Positions 7,036 to 9,935 of a stretch of DNA of 9,935 nucleotides are shown piece by piece (position 1 is the stretch's first letter; each line of letters begins with the position of its first letter). The stretch spans positions 1 to 9,935 of the forward strand of contig JAAZHL010000263.1 in assembly GCA_012510755.1 (NCBI GenBank), given 5' to 3'. The stretch is from Leucobacter sp. Its GTDB lineage: Bacteria; Actinomycetota; Actinomycetes; Actinomycetales; Microbacteriaceae. The translations under genes were made by a program, and so were the position numbers. Below the pieces are notes generated by a model, which did not search any database, was not told the DNA's origin, and was given only the letters and a program-made list of their open reading frames with translations.

Positions 7036-7122
7036 CGCTCTCGGCCGTTCACCACTCTCTGCTGCAAGGTCGTGAGGCTCGACTGCCCGCTGATATCTGG
7101 CTGCGGTCGGCTCGGCAGCAGC

Positions 7123-9252
7123 TCAACCTGCAACCAGTTCAAGTCTTCGAGCATCGCTCGGGGGTGTCTCAGCACGTTCGGCGGTTGCTTCAGCAGCTAA
7201 CTCAACGTCGGTACCCAGCGCTTCGCGCAGCACATATCGGCCAACTGGCAACGCGCTCAGCGGTGAAAGCACTTCGGCGTCGATGAGACGAAGCAGGGGT
7301 CGTGCGCCGTATTCGCGTGAGTAGCCTCGAGCGGCGAGCACCTCTAGCGCGGTGTCGTCGATCTCGAGTTCATAACCGCGTTTCTTTGCTCGCTCAGCGA
7401 CCTTTGCGAGTTCGCGTGTAGCAATTGCTTTCACGTGCTCGGGTGCAAGCGGTTTGAAGACCAGAATGTCGTCGAAGCGGTTCACCAGTTCGGGTGCCAT
7501 GCGTTCGCGTATGGCACGCAGCACGCCGGCTTCATCAGCGTCGGGGTTGGTGCTCTTGGCCCCTTCACCGAAACCGATTGACGAGGTTGAGAATGATTCG
7601 GCACCCATGTTTGAGGTGAGCAAGATGATGGTCTCTCGAAAGTCGGCGGTGGCACCTTTGCTGTCGGTGATGCGCCCGGCGTCGAACACTTGCAAGAAGG
7701 TTTGCCAGATCTTGGGGTGTGCTTTTTCTATTTCGTCGAGCAACAGCACCCGGTGGGGGTTGTCGAGAATTTTGGTGGTGAGCCATTGTGATGGCTCGTC
7801 TGAGCCGACGTAGCCAGGGGGTGAGCCAATGAGTTTCGACACCGTGTGGGGTTCGCTGTATTCGCTCATATCGAGGCGAATGATTGCGTCTTCGTCGTCG
7901 AACACGTGTTTTGCCAGTGCGAGTGCGAACGCGGTCTTGCCAACGCCGGTGGGTCCTGCGAGCAGAAAGACGCCGTCGGGCCGGTGAGAGCGTGCATCGA
8001 GGTCTGCTCGCATCACACGCAGCAAGTCCACTACGCGGTCGATGGCTTCGTCTTGGCCCTGAATCTCTGCTTTCACTGCAGCGCGCACGTGTTCTGCGTC
8101 GAAGACAGGTTTCGCCGTGCCGGCGGTGGCATATGCGGTCGCGGCGTTGTCCTTACCGAACAGCGAAGCGCGTGCCGCCGCGCGGTCGAGCCGCCAGACG
8201 GCCAGCGACGGGTGTTCGATGCGCTCAGTGAACTGTTTGGGTTTGATTGCGGTCTCGATGAGGTCGAGATCGATCTCGGTGCCGTGGTAGCTGACGAGTT
8301 CTTCTGCGTGCCGGTGGGCGATTTTCGAGAGCGCGGTCTGGCTGAGTGGTGGCAGCTGAACAAGTTGCACCTCTTCGAAGAGTTCTGGCACAACTCGTGC
8401 GAACCCTTCGAGATGGCTACTTGCGAGGGTGAGCACGACCTTGCGTTCAGGGTCGTCAATGAGCGTCTTCAGCTTCGCAAGTTGGCTGACGTTGAGATGC
8501 TGCCCGTCGACTGCGTCAGCAAAGGTTTCGAGATTGTCAATGAATAGAATCTCGTTTTCGGAGAGGTTGTCAGCGATGTGCTGCAAATGCCCGATCAGGT
8601 TGCGACGGTCAAGCGCATCAATATCAACGAGTTTGACGGTGTTGCCCGCGAAGCGTGTTCCTGGGGCGACCTCGTCGAGCCGATTGGCGAGTGCCGTGGC
8701 GACCGAAGTGCGCCCTGCGCCCTCGGGCGCAACGATGAGTGGCGCAGCACGGTCTTTCATGGCGAGCGACGTCAGAATCTCTTCGGCGACGCTTTCACGT
8801 TCAACGATGTACCCGTCGGGGCGCACCAACGTGACTGCGTCACTGTGAGCGTCTGAGTCGGGTTGTGCTCTGCGCGCGAGCACGAGCTTCGCGATGGCCT
8901 GCAAGAACTCGATCAGCGGGGGCCGCGGTTCAACTGTTCCTGTCTCTGTATCGGTAGCGCTGCCAGTGTCACTTTCCGCTGGCCTGTCAAGCAGCGCGAG
9001 TTGCTCACTCAAGAGATTGTCGAGCTGCGGAGTACCAAATACTCGTACCAGCGTTGCGAGAAAGGCTTCGAGTTGTTGTTGATCAAATGCGGCACGCAGG
9101 TCGGCGTCGACGAGCTCAACCGCCTGTGGCGTGCGACGCAGTGCGGCCAGAGCCACGTGTTCTGGCAATACCAGGTCGTGCCCTAAACGTTTCGCGGTCG
9201 ATTGTGCCTCTTCAATCAGGAGGCGGAGGTCTCTATCTTGTGTACGCACCAA
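7123..9252 (-). CDS. Clp/Hsp100-type AAA+ unfoldase with decayed first ATPase domain
   Basis: A 709-residue ClpA/ClpC/ClpB-like ring ATPase that would unfold proteins by threading them through its pore. Residues 1-80 resemble a Clp N domain (RDLRLLIEEAQSTAKRLGHD, LPEHVALAAL); residues 90-112 are an acidic, Thr-rich linker. The first AAA domain (about 145-365) is degenerate: Walker A is PEGAGRTS (176-183; Lys to Arg181), Walker B ends LFIDN (236-240; Glu to Asn240), and the usual arginine-finger area reads PELFEEVQ. The second (about 390-620) looks complete: GPTGVGKT (433-440), pore loop PGYVG (479-483), LLLDE (503-507), Arg592 in ELVNRFDD and sensor GAR (649-651). SIGFG (558-562) sits where ClpP-docking loops (xGF/xGL) occur. 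No ClpB-type middle domain is seen. The start is TTG at 9252 or GTG at 9249, both with weak ribosome-binding sites; an in-frame stop lies just upstream. Confidence 0.88.
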   Translation of the reverse strand: MVRTQDRDLRLLIEEAQSTAKRLGHDLVLPEHVALAALRRTPQAVELVDADLRAAFDQQQLEAFLATLVRVFGTPQLDNLLSEQLALLDRPAESDTGSATDTETGTVEPRPPLIEFLQAIAKLVLARRAQPDSDAHSDAVTLVRPDGYIVERESVAEEILTSLAMKDRAAPLIVAPEGAGRTSVATALANRLDEVAPGTRFAGNTVKLVDIDALDRRNLIGHLQHIADNLSENEILFIDNLETFADAVDGQHLNVSQLAKLKTLIDDPERKVVLTLASSHLEGFARVVPELFEEVQLVQLPPLSQTALSKIAHRHAEELVSYHGTEIDLDLIETAIKPKQFTERIEHPSLAVWRLDRAAARASLFGKDNAATAYATAGTAKPVFDAEHVRAAVKAEIQGQDEAIDRVVDLLRVMRADLDARSHRPDGVFLLAGPTGVGKTAFALALAKHVFDDEDAIIRLDMSEYSEPHTVSKLIGSPPGYVGSDEPSQWLTTKILDNPHRVLLLDEIEKAHPKIWQTFLQVFDAGRITDSKGATADFRETIILLTSNMGAESFSTSSIGFGEGAKSTNPDADEAGVLRAIRERMAPELVNRFDDILVFKPLAPEHVKAIATRELAKVAERAKKRGYELEIDDTALEVLAARGYSREYGARPLLRLIDAEVLSPLSALPVGRYVLREALGTDVELAAEATAERAETPPSDARRLELVAG

Positions 9253-9291
9253 TGCTCAGTCATTCTCGCTTGTCGGGTCATTGCGGGGTCT

Positions 9292-9322
9292 GGCAGAGGG
9301 GGCCGCTACGGCCTCCCCTGCC
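9292..9322. terminator. Strong GC-rich hairpin between YbjN-like and Clp-like genes
   Basis: The arms GGCAGAGGGGGCCG and CGGCCTCCCCTGCC pair over 14 positions (12 Watson-Crick, one G-U wobble and one mismatch on the minus-strand RNA) around a 3-base loop. It begins 9 nt after the YbjN-like stop codon. No U-run follows, so it is not a standard intrinsic terminator. It may attenuate transcription, mark an mRNA processing or stability point, or aid termination in an actinomycete where U-runs are often missing. Confidence 0.55.
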
Positions 9323-9331
9323 TGTTCGTAC

Positions 9332-9763
9332 TTATTCGGCGTGAAAGACAGCACCACCAAACTGTTCAGCGATCTCATTATCGAGTTCGTCTGCAGAACC
9401 AAGCATGCCTACGAACACGTAGCCGAGTTCGTCCTTGTCGAGATAATCACCCAACAGGTTGTGCGCCAAGAAAATGTCGGCGGTGCCGTCTTCGCTCACC
9501 GACAGTTCAAGGCGGCCAAAGATGAAACGGGTGTTCGACAGCGCTACGTATTCGAAGAGGTCTGCAGAGGTCTTGGCGCCTCTCACCAGCGGGGTGAACA
9601 CCGTGACAAGGGTTTCGTTCTCGCCGAAGTCTTGCACGCGGGCGAACATGCGTGCCGAGCCACGTTGCACACTGAAGTCACCGTCGCCATCAACCTGAAT
9701 CGAGCCATAGATATCTGTGAGGTATGCCTGTACTTTTTCTCGAGTGATTTCAATTGCCGACAT
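9332..9763 (-). CDS. YbjN-like (putative peptide-binding chaperone fold) protein
   Basis: A 143-residue soluble, acidic protein. The layout is an N-terminal helix (ITREKVQAYLTDIYG), a five-strand-like middle (SIQVDGDGDFSVQRGSARMFARVQ, then ETLVTVFTPLV) and two more helix/strand pairs ending in YVFVGMLGSADELDNEIAEQFGG. This pattern fits YbjN-like proteins, whose fold is related to type III secretion chaperones and has been proposed to bind peptides. The assignment is by pattern only. The ATG at 9763 is chosen because AAGGAAAGAG lies about 10 nt upstream; an in-frame ATG at 9844 would add 27 basic residues that read like 5' untranslated sequence. It heads the minus-strand block, just before the Clp-like unfoldase, so a substrate-delivery role is a reasonable guess. 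Confidence 0.7.
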   Translation of the reverse strand: MSAIEITREKVQAYLTDIYGSIQVDGDGDFSVQRGSARMFARVQDFGENETLVTVFTPLVRGAKTSADLFEYVALSNTRFIFGRLELSVSEDGTADIFLAHNLLGDYLDKDELGYVFVGMLGSADELDNEIAEQFGGAVFHAE

Positions 9764-9804
9764 AGTAAACGCTCTTTCCTTCAGTGGTTTCTTTTTTGAT
9801 AAGT

Positions 9805-9835
9805 CATATATGATTGCAAGTCGTAGTGGCCTCAA
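9805..9835 (-). promoter_or_regulatory. Weak promoter candidate for the minus-strand block
   Basis: On the minus strand TTGAGG (9835-9830) could be a -35 box and TATATG (9810-9805) a -10 box. The 19-bp spacing is longer than ideal. The predicted start of transcription would give a leader of about 35 nt before the YbjN-like ATG. It is the only AT-rich promoter-like stretch near the head of the block. Confidence 0.25.
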
Positions 9836-9839
9836 ACCA

Positions 9840-9867
9840 GACATATCGACTCTGTCGTAAATATGTC
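9840..9867. promoter_or_regulatory. Inverted repeat GACATAT-N14-ATATGTC, possible operator
   Basis: Seven-base arms are perfect, and the arm centres lie 21 bp apart, about two helical turns, as expected for a dimeric DNA-binding protein. It lies just upstream of the weak promoter candidate for the YbjN-like gene. No regulator gene is seen in the window. Confidence 0.4.
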
Positions 9868-9886
9868 GTCGGCGCTACTGTTGCCA

Positions 9887-9906
9887 CAAATACCCAGAGA
9901 TATTTG
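9887..9906. promoter_or_regulatory. Second AT-rich inverted repeat CAAATA-N8-TATTTG
   Basis: Six-base perfect arms around CCCAGAGA, 20 bp downstream of the first repeat. The arms differ in sequence from the first repeat, so a different protein, or none, would bind. The region to 9935 is non-coding in all convincing frames and may belong to a divergent promoter for a gene beyond the window. Confidence 0.3.
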
Positions 9907-9935
9907 CCTCAACCGGCGACTCGCGGGTATTGCAT

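Noticed and set aside
7846..8547. Open plus-strand frame of 233 codons, Cys- and Val-rich
   Set aside because: It is antisense to the well-supported Clp-like gene and resembles no known protein.
9204..9266. Short frame starting ATGACTGAGCATTGG on the minus strand, overlapping the Clp start, as a possible leader peptide
   Set aside because: It is only about 15 codons, without a ribosome-binding site or any regulatory pattern such as a run of one amino acid; chance is the simpler reading.
9131..9799. Open plus-strand frame of 222 codons
   Set aside because: It overlaps the YbjN-like gene and the start of the Clp-like gene antisense; both minus-strand genes have better domain evidence.

Overview
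The window comes from a fairly GC-rich genome with a strong preference for G or C at third codon positions and short, closely packed genes. The IS256-family transposase and the Clp-like, YbjN-like and DUF2130 proteins read like actinomycete versions (Actinomycetota, perhaps Micrococcales). That placement is a judgement from protein style. There is no rRNA or other marker gene here to confirm it.

Left edge (1 to about 1340): the right part of an IS256/Mutator-family insertion sequence. Its transposase is on the minus strand and its last codons lie outside the window. Directly after the IS end, 1341-1568 (+) is the C-terminal half of a PfpI/DJ-1-family protein, cut at the usual nucleophile Cys-His site, so the IS appears to have broken this gene. 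Next on the plus strand (1649-2824) is a GTPase with a C-terminal DUF697 region. A perfect 14-bp palindrome sits just before its start codon.

Main block (2821-9763, all minus strand, transcribed right to left). The gene order is: a YbjN-like small protein; a Clp/Hsp100-type AAA+ unfoldase with a decayed first ATPase domain and an intact second one; an HNH endonuclease-like protein; an ADP-ribosylglycohydrolase fused to a macrodomain; a small protein with a Gly/Ala-rich stretch and a PH-like tail; and a coiled-coil DUF2130 protein with a PD-(D/E)XK-like nuclease core. Gaps are 36 to 141 bp, which fits one or two operons. A strong GC-rich hairpin separates the first gene from the Clp gene. Two AT-rich inverted repeats lie upstream of the first gene, next to a weak promoter candidate. 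The last gene of this block and the GTPase gene converge and share a TTAA stop.

How the parts might fit: a YbjN-like protein (a fold related to peptide-binding secretion chaperones) next to an unfoldase suggests substrate selection for protein unfolding or degradation. The ADP-ribosyl hydrolase fusion removes or senses ADP-ribose marks. The HNH and DUF2130 proteins suggest nucleic-acid cleavage, and the GTPase and the Gly-zipper-like protein suggest membrane association. This mixture resembles a stress-response or conflict locus, but the sequence does not show that the genes form one system. No ADP-ribosyltransferase, CRISPR array, tRNA or rRNA was seen. No stretch over 300 bases lacks a gene.
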